From assembly GCA_013697825.1 (NCBI GenBank), contig JACCWD010000055.1, positions 1-46,233 on the forward strand: a stretch of 46,233 nt of DNA. The letters are read 5' to 3'. This document shows, in pieces, positions 33,024-41,872 of this stretch; the first letter of the stretch is position 1; every line of letters begins with the position of its first letter. Source of the stretch: Rubrobacter sp. Lineage in GTDB: Bacteria > Actinomycetota > Rubrobacteria > Rubrobacterales > Rubrobacteraceae. The notes under the pieces were generated by a model. That model was not told where the DNA came from. It worked only from the letters and a program-made list of their open reading frames with translations, and made no database searches. The position numbers were made by a program, and so were the translations under genes.

Positions 33024-34439
33024 TCACTCGCCATACGGATACCACCATTCCTTCTTCTCCACCCTCGGATCTATGTGGACGTGCTTCGATTCTTGAAACG
33101 CTTCGAGTCCCTCGCGCCCGAGCTCCCTCCCTATGCCGCTCCCTTTCTGCCCGCCGAACGGGGCCGCGTCGTTGTCGGTGAGGGGGTCGTTTATCCATAC
33201 GGTTCCGGCGCGTATCTCCCGCATACACCGGAGCATGTTCCCGAAGTCCCGAGTATAAATATTGGCTCCGAGTCCGAACGGCACCGAGTTCGCGTGAGCG
33301 ATCGCCTCGTCCAAACCCCCGACTTCCACGACCGGGATGACCGGGCCGAAGGTCTCCTCGCTCATCACCGCCATCGAAGGCTCCACGCCCGTGAGGATCG
33401 TCGGCTCGTAGAAAAAGCCCCGCTCGTATGGCCGCCCCCCGCCGACTACGACTTTCGCGCCGTTCGCCTCCGCCTCGCCGACATGGGACTCGACCTTCGC
33501 GCGCCCAGCGGCGTTTATCATCGGCCCGATGTCCGTCGCCTTCTCCATCGGATCTCCGATGTTCAAACTTTCGACGTGGCTCCTCGCCGCTTCGAGGAAC
33601 TCGCCCGCCACGCCCTTCATGACATAGAAACGCTCCGGCGAGGTGCATACTTGCCCGGCATTGAGGCACGCCGCCCACACCGCTCCTTGCGCCGCGACCT
33701 CGATGTCCACGTCGTCGCAAATTATGAACGGGTCTTTGCCGCCGAGCTCGAGGTTCGCCCGGATGAGGCGTTCGGCGGTGACCATTCCGACCTTCCGCCC
33801 GGTTTCCTGGCTCCCGGTGAAGGCGACCATGTCCACCTCGGGATGTCGCACGAGCATATCGCCGACATCGCCCGCGCCGTGGATGGTTTGAAGGAGACCG
33901 TCCGGCAAACCCTCGATGATCTCGGCCATCCTTCGCGTGGCGAGTGGCGTTTCCTCCGAGGGTTTGAGGATCACGGCGTTTCCGGCGGCGAGGGCGGGGG
34001 CGACCTTCCATGCCGCGAGGAGGAGCGGATAGTTCCACGGGACGATGCACGCGACGGTTCCGACGGGCTCTTTTATGACGAGCGCGAGTTGCTCGGCTTC
34101 GATGGGGGCGGGGAGGTATCCGACGGAGTCGCGGGCGACCTCGCCGTAATAATCGAAGCACGCCGCTGTCCAGTCCACCTCGTCGCGGTTCTCGATGAAT
34201 GGCTTCCCGCCCTCCTTCGTCATCGTCTCGGCGAGCTCGTCGGCGTGTTCGAGGAGCGTCCGGGAGATGCCGTGGAATATTTCGGCGCGTTCGAGGCCGG
34301 AGACTCCTCGCCACTCCCCGAACGCCGACCTCGCCCGCTTCGTCGCCGCGTCGAGTTCTTTTCGGGTCGTCGTCGGGACTTCCTCGAATGTTTCTCCGGT
34401 CGCCGGGTTTACGACTTTTATCTTCGTGCTTTCGGGCAT
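33024..34439 (-). CDS. Aldehyde dehydrogenase, betaine/aminoaldehyde-type
   Basis: The 471-residue enzyme has CIVPWNYPLLLAAWK, the catalytic base Glu231 in LELGGKDP and nucleophile Cys265 in AGQVCTSPER. It is similar to betaine-aldehyde or 4-aminobutyraldehyde dehydrogenases and differs clearly from the enzyme at 28528-29961. ATG 34439 is chosen because GGAAA lies upstream and the family N-terminus (IKVVNPATGETFEEVP) begins there. It is downstream of potC in the transport operon, which supports a role in oxidising the aldehyde made from imported polyamine. Confidence 0.9.
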   Translation of the reverse strand: MPESTKIKVVNPATGETFEEVPTTTRKELDAATKRARSAFGEWRGVSGLERAEIFHGISRTLLEHADELAETMTKEGGKPFIENRDEVDWTAACFDYYGEVARDSVGYLPAPIEAEQLALVIKEPVGTVACIVPWNYPLLLAAWKVAPALAAGNAVILKPSEETPLATRRMAEIIEGLPDGLLQTIHGAGDVGDMLVRHPEVDMVAFTGSQETGRKVGMVTAERLIRANLELGGKDPFIICDDVDIEVAAQGAVWAACLNAGQVCTSPERFYVMKGVAGEFLEAARSHVESLNIGDPMEKATDIGPMINAAGRAKVESHVGEAEANGAKVVVGGGRPYERGFFYEPTILTGVEPSMAVMSEETFGPVIPVVEVGGLDEAIAHANSVPFGLGANIYTRDFGNMLRCMREIRAGTVWINDPLTDNDAAPFGGQKGSGIGRELGREGLEAFQESKHVHIDPRVEKKEWWYPYGE

Positions 34440-34522
34440 CGAGATTTCCTTTCGGTCTTTGCGAGGCGAAGGGATCATGCGTCCCGCACGCGGGCGTCCG
34501 CGCTCCCTTCGATGGTTCTCCA

Positions 34523-35320
34523 TCATTCCTTTCTTCCGGCGAGGATGCGGCTTCCACCCACTATGAGAATGACGGTCACGACGAGGATCACGGTCGAGAG
34601 CGCGTTTATGATCGGACTCACCCCGAATTTGATCATGGAATAAATCTTGAGCGGGAGCGTGCTTGACCCGACCCCCGCTGTGAAGAACGTTATGACGAAG
34701 TCGTCGAAGGAGAGGGTGAAGGCGAGGAGTCCGCCCGCCATCACGCCCGGCAAAATGATCGGGAGCGTTACGCGGAGGAAAGTCGTCGCCGGATTCGCCC
34801 CGAGGTAGGCGGCGGCCTCCTCGACGGAGCGGTCCATCCCAGCGAGCCTCGCCCGGACCACGATCGTCACGAACGAAATGCAAAACGCGACGTGGGCGAT
34901 AATGATCGTCGTGAGTCCGAGCTGAAATTGAACCGTCACGAAGAACGCGAGGAGGCTCACTCCGACCACGATCTCCGGCATCACCGTCGCCGCGTAAATC
35001 GTCGAATCGGCGGCGGTCTTCCCCCGGAAACGGTGGCGGGCGAGACCCATCGCCGCGAACGTGCCGATGATCGTGGACACGAGAGTCGCGGAAACGCCCA
35101 CGATGAGCGAGTTGTAAAAAGCGTCGAGTATGGATTGGTCGCGGATGAGCTCCCCGTACCATCGCATCGAGAACCCGCTCCAAACCTGCGTGCTTCTCTC
35201 AGCGTTGAAAGAGAAGAAGATGAGGACGGCTATCGGGGCGTAAAGAAACAAATACACGAAGCCCGCGAGCGCGAAGAGGGCTTTGTCCGGGAGTCCGCCG
35301 CCTTTCCCCTTCGCCATCAC
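34523..35320 (-). CDS. potC: Spermidine/putrescine ABC transporter permease
   Basis: The 265-residue membrane protein has six hydrophobic segments and the permease coupling loop EEAAAYLGANPATTFLRVTLPIILPG (EAA motif) that contacts the ATPase. Its size and sequence style, such as FSFDDFVITFFTAG, are those of PotC. Its ATG overlaps the stop of potB by four bases (ATGA), so the two permeases are made in step. It imports putrescine or spermidine together with PotA, PotB and PotD. Confidence 0.9.
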   Translation of the reverse strand: MMAKGKGGGLPDKALFALAGFVYLFLYAPIAVLIFFSFNAERSTQVWSGFSMRWYGELIRDQSILDAFYNSLIVGVSATLVSTIIGTFAAMGLARHRFRGKTAADSTIYAATVMPEIVVGVSLLAFFVTVQFQLGLTTIIIAHVAFCISFVTIVVRARLAGMDRSVEEAAAYLGANPATTFLRVTLPIILPGVMAGGLLAFTLSFDDFVITFFTAGVGSSTLPLKIYSMIKFGVSPIINALSTVILVVTVILIVGGSRILAGRKE

Positions 35321-36177
35321 ACGCCCTCCAGTTTATCCGTGCCGACCTTTCGGATGTAAAGCAAAATCGCCCCGAGCATCAAAACCCCGAGCATCACCGC
35401 GAGGGCCGATCCGAACGCCCAATCGCGCGCGTTCAAAAATTGCTGCTGAATGAGGTTCCCCGTCATCACGGTCCGCGACCCGCCGAGAAGGTCGGGTATC
35501 ACGAACTCCCCCGCCGAAGGTATGAAGACGAGTATGCTCCCGGCGATGACGCCCGGCAAACTGAGTGGGAACGTTACTTTCCAGAAAGTGTGCCAGCGGC
35601 TCGCGCCGAGGTCTTGCGCGGCCTCTTTCAGGCGCGAGTCGAACTTTTCGAGCGAGGCGTAAAGTGGGAGGATCATGAACGGGAGGTACGAGTACACCAT
35701 CCCCATCATCACCGCCTGCGGCGTGAAGATGAGGTTCAAAGGCTCGCTCGTTATCCCGAGGAATTGGAGCGAGCGGTTCGCGATCCCATTGCCGCCCAAA
35801 ATAACGACCCATGCGTATGCCCGGACGAGGAGGCTCGTCCAGAACGGGATCATGACCATGAGGAGAAGCGCGAGCTTCCATCTCCCGCCCTTGAAAGTTA
35901 TGAAATAAGCCAGCGGATACCCGAGCGCGAAGCAAAACAAAGTCGTAAGCCCCGCGATGGCGAGCGACCGGCCGATAATCTCCAAATAAAGCGGGTCGAA
36001 CACGCGGAGATAGTTCGACGGGTCGAAGGTGATGGTGATGTCCCCGTACACTCCGCTCCTCCCGAACGAATACACGAGGATGAGCATGAGCGGGAGCATG
36101 AAGAAGATCCCGAGCCAAAACGCGGCGGGGGAGAGGAGGCCCGCGAGCCGCCACGACCATCCTTTCCGCTCATCCAT
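35317..36177 (-). CDS. potB: Spermidine/putrescine ABC transporter permease
   Basis: The 286-residue membrane protein has the PotB layout: a short cytoplasmic N-terminus, a first helix at about 10-33, and the EAA loop KEAAQDLGASRWHTFWKVTFPLSLPG. It pairs with PotC. The only plausible in-frame start is ATG 36175-36177, which has no ribosome site and lies inside a perfect 13-bp inverted repeat (36161-36188). It is separated from potD by 267 bp of repeat-rich sequence, unusual inside such an operon. Confidence 0.9.
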   Translation of the reverse strand: MDERKGWSWRLAGLLSPAAFWLGIFFMLPLMLILVYSFGRSGVYGDITITFDPSNYLRVFDPLYLEIIGRSLAIAGLTTLFCFALGYPLAYFITFKGGRWKLALLLMVMIPFWTSLLVRAYAWVVILGGNGIANRSLQFLGITSEPLNLIFTPQAVMMGMVYSYLPFMILPLYASLEKFDSRLKEAAQDLGASRWHTFWKVTFPLSLPGVIAGSILVFIPSAGEFVIPDLLGGSRTVMTGNLIQQQFLNARDWAFGSALAVMLGVLMLGAILLYIRKVGTDKLEGV

Positions 36178-36188
36178 GAGCGGAAAGG
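36161..36188. repeat. 13-bp inverted repeat over the potB start codon
   Basis: CCTTTCCGCTCAT (36161-36173) is complementary to ATGAGCGGAAAGG (36176-36188). In the mRNA the potB ATG would sit at the tip of this hairpin. Confidence 0.75.
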
Positions 36189-36197
36189 GCGGGAGTC

Positions 36198-36238
36198 GGG
36201 AGTCGGGAGCCGCTCGCTGACGCTCGCTTCGGGAGTCG
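36198..36238. repeat. Dispersed 41-bp repeat, copy 2
   Basis: It is identical to 6258-6298. Within the potB-potD gap its first 17 bases (36198-36214) are also perfectly complementary to 36393-36409, so about 210 bases could fold into one long structure. Confidence 0.8.
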
Positions 36239-36444
36239 GGGAAGGTACGAAAGCGGAACCCCGTACCGACATTGCCCCGTTCGAGTCCCGCGAAAGTTTG
36301 TCGGGCGGGAAGGCGAGGCTATACGGAGAGGGAAAGTCGAGAACCCCCCGACCCCCGACTGCCGAAGCGGAGCGGAGCCAAAGGCGGAGTGAAGCGGCTC
36401 CCGACTCCCGGCGAGCGAAGCGAGCGACCCGAGCGAAGCGAGCA

Positions 36445-37563
36445 TCACGAGCTCTTCACCTCCGTGAAGATGCGTTCGTACATCCGGGTCGCCTCACCCA
36501 CGTCCTCTATGACTTGGAGGCGGTCGAAGACTTCGTCCGGGGGGTCGTATTCGGGGATGTCGGTGAGTTCTTCGTCTATGTCGGGGAGGGCGGCTTCGTT
36601 GGGGGTTCCGTAGTACGTATAGTTCGTGAGGGCGGCCCCCGGCCCGGCGGCGAGGATGTAGTTTATGAACTGGTGCGCCCCTTCGACGTTGGCTGCGCCG
36701 TTCGGGATGCACATGTTGTCCGTCCACCGCGTCGCCCCCGGCTCGGGGATGATGTACGCGAGGTCTTCGTTGTCCATCGTCGGGGTCATCCCGTCACCCG
36801 AGAAGACGTGGCCGATGAGTATGTCGCCGTTCTCGACGAGCGGTGTGATCTCCGTCGAGTCGAAGTATCCTCGAAGGAGCGGCTTTTGCTCGACGAGAAG
36901 GCTTTGAGCCTCCTCGAGTTCCGCCTCGTCTGTCGAGTTTATGGAGTATCCGAGGGACATGAGAGCCGCGCCGAGGGTTTCGCGCACGTCGTCTATCATG
37001 GCGATACGGCCCTCGAACTCGGGGTCGAAGATGGCGTCCCATGACGTGATCTCCCCGATCTCCGCCCGGTTGTAAAGAAGCCCGGTCGTCCCCCACTGGT
37101 ACGGGACGCTGAAATTATTCTCCGGATCGTACGAAAGCCCCCGGAACTCTTCTCCGACGTTCTCGAAGTTCGGTATTTGCTCGAAGTCGAGTTCCTGCAA
37201 AACGCCGCTTTTTTGCATAATGGCGACCATATAGTCGCTCGGCACGATCACATCGTAGCCCGCCGCGCCGCTCTGGAGGCGGGCGAGAAGCTCCTCATTG
37301 GAGGCATAGAAATCCTGCGTAACCCGTATCCCCGTCTCCTCCTCGAAGCCGGGGAGGGTTTCTTCGGCGACGTAGTCCGACCAGTTGTAAAGGTTGAGGC
37401 TGTTCCCGCCGCCCCCGTTCCCACCGCCGCCGTTTCCTCCTCCGTCGCCGCTGCTTTGCGGACTCGTGCTTACGGAGCATGAGAGGATGGAGAACGTCGA
37501 GCCTGCGACGGCCCCCGCGCCCATTGTTTTCAGGAACCTTCCCCGCGATATTCTCTTCGCCAT
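36445..37563 (-). CDS. potD: Polyamine ABC transporter substrate-binding lipoprotein
   Basis: The 372-residue protein has an N-terminal signal with a positively charged head (KRISRGRFLKTM) and lipobox ILSC, then a Gly/Asn-rich linker (three GGGGN-like units) and the PotD-type fold LNLYNWSDYVAEETLPGFEEETG, YDVIVPSDYMV, and GANMEG-like NGAANVEGAHQFINYIL. It captures putrescine or spermidine outside the membrane. ATG 37563 is preferred over GTG 37569 because GGGAGG lies six bases before it; the ATPase stop lies just upstream. It is the second gene of the pot operon. Confidence 0.9.
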   Translation of the reverse strand: MAKRISRGRFLKTMGAGAVAGSTFSILSCSVSTSPQSSGDGGGNGGGGNGGGGNSLNLYNWSDYVAEETLPGFEEETGIRVTQDFYASNEELLARLQSGAAGYDVIVPSDYMVAIMQKSGVLQELDFEQIPNFENVGEEFRGLSYDPENNFSVPYQWGTTGLLYNRAEIGEITSWDAIFDPEFEGRIAMIDDVRETLGAALMSLGYSINSTDEAELEEAQSLLVEQKPLLRGYFDSTEITPLVENGDILIGHVFSGDGMTPTMDNEDLAYIIPEPGATRWTDNMCIPNGAANVEGAHQFINYILAAGPGAALTNYTYYGTPNEAALPDIDEELTDIPEYDPPDEVFDRLQVIEDVGEATRMYERIFTEVKSS

Positions 37564-37565
37564 TC

Positions 37566-38687
37566 TCACCCTCCCAGTATCAGGCAGTTTTCCGCGTCCC
37601 AGGCGACTGTGGCTTCGTCGCCCTCCTTTTCTCCGCTCGCGTCGCGGATGTTTTGCTTCACAAGCGAGATGCGCTCTCCGCCGGAGGTCTCGACGATGTA
37701 TTGTGTGCTCGACCCGAGGTACACGACGTCCCGAATTTTGCCCGAGACAACATTGTCGCCCTCGCCTCCGAGCCGGACTTTCTCCGGCCTCACGGCGGCG
37801 TGCGCCTCTTCGCCCTTCGACACTTCGCGGCCATCTGGGACGAACGCCTCGATGTCCATGCCGTCGGCGGTGTGGATGATCGCCCGGTTCTTCGCCGTGT
37901 CCACGACCTCGCCGGAGAATGTGTTCGTTTCTCCGATGAAGCCCGCCACGAATCGGTCGGCGGGAAGCTCGTAAAGCGTGGCCGGGTCGGCGATTTGCCG
38001 TACTTTCCCGTCGTCCATCACGGCGATGCGGTCGCTCATCGTGAGGGCTTCTTCCTGATCGTGGGTTACGTACACGAACGTGATGCCGAGCGAATGCTGC
38101 AAATTTTTCAACTCGATCTGCATTTCTTTTCTCAGTTTGAGATCGAGCGCCCCGAGCGGCTCATCTAAAAGAAGCACCTTCGGACGGTTCACCAAAGCTC
38201 GCGCCAATGCGACTCTTTGCTGCTGCCCGCCGGAGAGATTCGAGGACTTCCGGTTCTCGAAGCCGGAAAGCTGAACCATCTCGCACGCCTCGGCGACTCG
38301 CTTGCCGATCTCACCCTTCGCAACCTTCGACCTTTTCAGCCCGAAGGCGACGTTCTCGGCCACGTCGAGGTGGGGGAAGAGCGCGTATGACTGGAAGACG
38401 GTGTTCACCGGGCGTCGGTACGGCGGGACTCCGAGCATCGGCTCCCCGGCGACGGAGAGCGTGCCTTCGCTCGGGTCTTCGAAGCCGGCGATCATTCGCA
38501 AAGTCGTCGTCTTTCCGCACCCCGACGGCCCGAGGAGCGAGAAGAACTCGCCTTCGCGGATGCCGAGGTCGAGGTTGTCCACCGCCGTGAAATCGCCGAA
38601 GCGTTTGCACACGCCGGATAATTTCACGGCGGGTTTCGTGTCCGGTTTCGCTTCGCTTTGCGGAATTTGCTTTGTGTATTCTTCCAT
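37566..38687 (-). CDS. potA: Polyamine ABC transporter ATP-binding protein
   Basis: The 373-residue ATPase has Walker A GPSGCGKT (53-60), the signature LSGGQQQR, Walker B VLLLDEPLGALD and a C-terminal TOBE domain (after about residue 250) typical of the PotA/MalK group. It drives PotBC-mediated import. It is the first gene of the operon potA-potD-potB-potC-aldehyde dehydrogenase; the order with potD second is less usual than potABCD. ATG 38687 has GGGAGAAGAGAG upstream. Confidence 0.92.
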   Translation of the reverse strand: MEEYTKQIPQSEAKPDTKPAVKLSGVCKRFGDFTAVDNLDLGIREGEFFSLLGPSGCGKTTTLRMIAGFEDPSEGTLSVAGEPMLGVPPYRRPVNTVFQSYALFPHLDVAENVAFGLKRSKVAKGEIGKRVAEACEMVQLSGFENRKSSNLSGGQQQRVALARALVNRPKVLLLDEPLGALDLKLRKEMQIELKNLQHSLGITFVYVTHDQEEALTMSDRIAVMDDGKVRQIADPATLYELPADRFVAGFIGETNTFSGEVVDTAKNRAIIHTADGMDIEAFVPDGREVSKGEEAHAAVRPEKVRLGGEGDNVVSGKIRDVVYLGSSTQYIVETSGGERISLVKQNIRDASGEKEGDEATVAWDAENCLILGG

Positions 38688-38905
38688 TCTCTCTTCTCCC
38701 TTCCCCCTTCTTCGCGCTTATGTTTGCGTTATCGGCATGCGGCCTGTCGCGGCCCGCCACCTCGTTCGAGGGCGTTTCGCGCGCCGTTCGGCTATTCCGG
38801 GTCGCGGCATGCCGATGCGGAGCCGAAGCCACCGCCCTCCGCCTTCCAAACGCATCCCCGACATTTTCCCGACCTCTCCCGGCTTCCCGTTATCCCCTCG
38901 TGTCC
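38688..38905 (-). other. 218-bp region upstream of potA
   Basis: The gap between the amine oxidase stop and potA holds a perfect 10-bp inverted repeat, ATCGGCATGC (38731-38740) with GCATGCCGAT (38807-38816). No gene is seen. It may be the potA leader or promoter region. Confidence 0.45.
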
Positions 38906-40231
38906 CTATCCGACCGCACTTCTTTGTTCGCCCATGCTTTCGGCGACATCGCTCGCCGCCCGCATCCCCGACTCGACCGCGCTGTTCATGAAGCTCGGCG
39001 CGACGGAGATTCCTTCGGCTCCCGCGAGATGCACATTCCCGAAGCATTGTCCCATAGACCCGCCGAACGCCGCCACGTCCCCGGGGGCCATGATCATATA
39101 GCTCCCCCGCGTCCAATAGTCATGCGCCCACACTTTCTCCACGACACGGACGGGTTCCGGCACGTCATATAGTTTCCGAAGCGTCTCCACTCCCCGCCTT
39201 TTCCGCTCGCCTTCCGAATACCCAAGCTCCGGCAAAAGGGATTCCCCGCCGACGAAGGAGACGATGCCGGAGTATTCGCCCGAACTTTGAGACGCGCTCA
39301 AATATCCGAGGCTCGTGTCGGTGATCGTGAACGGAGGAGCCATCGCCTCGCCGAAAATAAAGTGCATCTTCCGAACCACGCCATATGTCGCGCCGGAGAA
39401 CATCCGCCGGAAAACCCCCGGCGGCGCGGGATCGAAGCGTATCGTCGGATAACACATGAACGGAATCGCCATGACGACCTTCCGCGCATGAACCTCTCCG
39501 GGGCCGTCCTCCGCGAGATAACGAACCGCCGCGCCGTCCTCGTTTTGCCGCACATCGCTCACGGGCGAGGAATACCGGACGATTTCCCCGAGTTCGGCGG
39601 CGATTCTTTTCGCGACGCTCCCGGTGCCGCCGAGGACGCGGTATTCGTTTCCCTTCCCCGGACCGCCGCGGCTCTTCACTTTGTTCGCGTACGAATAAAA
39701 AGACATCCGGCGCATCGGCACGGTCGAGCCGCAGTCAGAGACGAGCGTGCCGAGGCCGTGCCTCCCGGCTTCGCTCATGCCCTCCCGCCGAAGCCACGCT
39801 TCGACGCTCACATCGCCCTCCGGGACGTGCTCGTGGTACGTACGCGGGTCTTTGCCCGACGCCGCCTCGACGAGCGCGGCTTCCATGCGTTCGTACACTT
39901 TCGCGTCCCGATCGGAGAGGGGCATCGTTTCGCACGTTTCGCCCGAAATGTGCCACCGTCCGTTCTTCTTCCCTTCGCCGTCGGGGACGAGTTCGATGCC
40001 GAGGTCGGAGGCGAGGTTTCGCATCGAGGCGTGGGCTTCGTCCACCCACTCGCCACCGAGGTCGAGCGTCACGCCCTCGACTTCGATGGCGTGGGTGCGT
40101 CCACCGGGACGGTCACGGGCTTCGAGGACGACGACATCGAAGCCCGCCCGGTCTAATTCGCGGGCCGCCGCGAGGCCGGAAAGCCCCGCCCCGACGACCA
40201 CGACATCCGCGGCGGAGGCCCCGCGTCTCAT
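38906..40231 (-). CDS. Flavin monoamine oxidase (putrescine-oxidase-like)
   Basis: The 441-residue protein is a FAD-dependent amine oxidase: VVVVGAGLSGLAAARELDRAGFDV and VLEARDRPGGR form the FAD site near the N-terminus, and HLAGAEGIS near the C-terminus closes it. It would oxidise an amine such as putrescine to the aldehyde, hydrogen peroxide and ammonia, feeding the aldehyde dehydrogenases of this region. The start at ATG 40231 lacks a clear ribosome site. It lies between the aminotransferase and potA, all on the minus strand. Confidence 0.88.
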   Translation of the reverse strand: MRRGASAADVVVVGAGLSGLAAARELDRAGFDVVVLEARDRPGGRTHAIEVEGVTLDLGGEWVDEAHASMRNLASDLGIELVPDGEGKKNGRWHISGETCETMPLSDRDAKVYERMEAALVEAASGKDPRTYHEHVPEGDVSVEAWLRREGMSEAGRHGLGTLVSDCGSTVPMRRMSFYSYANKVKSRGGPGKGNEYRVLGGTGSVAKRIAAELGEIVRYSSPVSDVRQNEDGAAVRYLAEDGPGEVHARKVVMAIPFMCYPTIRFDPAPPGVFRRMFSGATYGVVRKMHFIFGEAMAPPFTITDTSLGYLSASQSSGEYSGIVSFVGGESLLPELGYSEGERKRRGVETLRKLYDVPEPVRVVEKVWAHDYWTRGSYMIMAPGDVAAFGGSMGQCFGNVHLAGAEGISVAPSFMNSAVESGMRAASDVAESMGEQRSAVG

Positions 40232-40408
40232 GCCGAGTCCGGATGGAGAACTTCGCGCCCGCCTTCGGAGGGGCGATCCGCCACCCCGTACCTCGCCGGA
40301 TTTCCCCCCGCGGCGGGGGAGACTCGCCGGGTCGTTTCTACGGGGAGGGAGTCGGGGGCCGCCTCGCGGGGGGTGCGTGCGCGATGGTCGGTGGCTGGAG
40401 CCACTCCG

Positions 40409-41773
40409 TCAGCCTTTGTATCCGAGTTGCTTCTCGAGTTCGGCGATGGCCGAGTCGGTGATGTCGGCGATCTTCGAGAGTATCTCCTTGTCGGAGATGA
40501 GCGCGGGCGAGAATTGTATGACTGGCTCGTCCTTGTCGTCGAAGCGGCATATGAGCCCGCCCTCCATGAGCTTCCGCGAAAGCACGCCCTTGAAGTATTT
40601 CTGGTACTCGTCCTCGTCGAGCGCCGTCCCGTCGGAGCGCTCGGGCGTTATCTCGACCGCCCAGAAAAAGCCCATCCCTCGAACCTCCCGGACGATGGGA
40701 TGGTTCTCCGCCACACGCCGGAGTTCGCTTCCGAAATGCCCTTCGAGGTCATGCACGTTTTGGAGGAGGTTCTCCCGCTCCATTATCTCGATGTTCTTCA
40801 AAGCGACCGCGCTCGACACCGGATGCCCCCCGAACGTCGAGCCGTGGGCGAACATCGGCGCGTTCTCTTTCAAGGTCGAGGCGATCCGGTCGTTCACGAC
40901 CACGCCGCCCATCGGCAAATACCCGCTCGTCACGCCTTTCGCGAAGGTCGTCATGTCCGGAACCACGTCGAAGCGCTCGACCCCGAACCACTCCCCGAGC
41001 CGCCCGAAGGCGCATATCACCGCGTCGGAGACGAGGAGGACGCCGTGGCGGTCGCATATCTCCCGAACCCTCCGCCAATAATCCGGCGGCGGGACGAGGC
41101 ATCCCCCGGCGTTTTGGACGGGTTCGATGATGACGGCGGCGACGGTTTCGGGGCTTGCGAACTCGATCATCTCCTCGATGGCCTCGGCGGCCCCGTTGGG
41201 ATCTTGCTGCGTGTTCGACACATGATGGAACCCCGCCGGAAGCGGCTCGAAAGGCGCCTTGAAAGAGGGAAGCCCCGTTACCGAGAGCGCGCCCATAGTC
41301 GTTCCGTGGTATGCGATCTTGCGCGATATTATTTTGTACCGCTCGGCCTCGCCGTTCGCCTTATGAAACTGCCTCGCCAATTTAATGACGCTCTCCACGG
41401 CCTCCGAGCCGGAGGATACGAAGAATGTGGAGTTTAGGTCGCCGGGTGCGATATCGGCTATTTTATGAGCGAGCTCCAAGCTCCTCGGATGCTGGAAGCT
41501 CCAGTTCGGGAAGAAGCCGAGTTCTTTCATTTGCGTCGCCGCGACCTCGGCTAGCTCCGCCCTCCCATGCCCGACTTGCGTGGTGAAGAGTCCGGCCAAA
41601 CCGTCGATGTACGTGTTCCCGCGGTCGTCGGTGATGTGGCATCCATCGCCGGAGACGATGACCGGGAGCTTCGACCAATCTTCGGCGTACGGGGTGAAAT
41701 GGAGCATGAGGTTCTCCACGCCAGAGAGTCTCGTCGGATCGCCCTTCTCACCCAGACCGCGCATTACGTCCAT
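40409..41773 (-). CDS. Class III omega-aminotransferase (putrescine/diamine:pyruvate-type)
   Basis: The 454-residue PLP enzyme has the class III layout: GLAGLFTTQVGHG, SSGSEAVESVIKLAR, AYHGTTMGALSVTG, IIEPVQNAGG, SDAVICAFGRLGEWFG and the lysine in TTFAKGVTSGYLPMGG that binds PLP. The style fits enzymes that transfer the amino group of putrescine or similar diamines to pyruvate, giving 4-aminobutyraldehyde and alanine. The usual DEV at the PLP ring is DAV here, a change seen in part of this family. Together with the alanine dehydrogenase next door, it would form a cycle that regenerates pyruvate. A TTTACTGTAA site lies about 60 bases upstream. Confidence 0.9.
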   Translation of the reverse strand: MDVMRGLGEKGDPTRLSGVENLMLHFTPYAEDWSKLPVIVSGDGCHITDDRGNTYIDGLAGLFTTQVGHGRAELAEVAATQMKELGFFPNWSFQHPRSLELAHKIADIAPGDLNSTFFVSSGSEAVESVIKLARQFHKANGEAERYKIISRKIAYHGTTMGALSVTGLPSFKAPFEPLPAGFHHVSNTQQDPNGAAEAIEEMIEFASPETVAAVIIEPVQNAGGCLVPPPDYWRRVREICDRHGVLLVSDAVICAFGRLGEWFGVERFDVVPDMTTFAKGVTSGYLPMGGVVVNDRIASTLKENAPMFAHGSTFGGHPVSSAVALKNIEIMERENLLQNVHDLEGHFGSELRRVAENHPIVREVRGMGFFWAVEITPERSDGTALDEDEYQKYFKGVLSRKLMEGGLICRFDDKDEPVIQFSPALISDKEILSKIADITDSAIAELEKQLGYKG

Positions 41774-41830
41774 AAAAATCTCTTCCAGTCAGAGTAAGCG
41801 ACGTTACCAGCTTTGCACAATTGTTGCATA

Positions 41831-41840
41831 TTTACTGTAA
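41831..41840. promoter_or_regulatory. TTTACTGTAA palindrome, aminotransferase promoter side
   Basis: This 10-base site (core TTAC-T-GTAA) lies in the 99-bp gap upstream of the aminotransferase and just after the regulator gene. An identical copy is at 42783-42792. Confidence 0.55.
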
Positions 41841-41872
41841 GGCGGTCAAGACGGTTCGCGTTCGGGTGCGTG

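Noticed and set aside
36270-36330. tRNA-like T-loop GTTCGAGTCCC
   Set aside because: No acceptor stem, D arm or anticodon arm could be built around it, and the same words belong to the degenerate intergenic repeat.
37394-37440. Tandem repeat as a possible CRISPR or mobile repeat
   Set aside because: It only encodes the Gly/Asn-rich linker of the PotD lipoprotein.
38688-38905. Known riboswitch class upstream of potA
   Set aside because: The inverted repeat is real, but no conserved core of a named riboswitch could be recognised.
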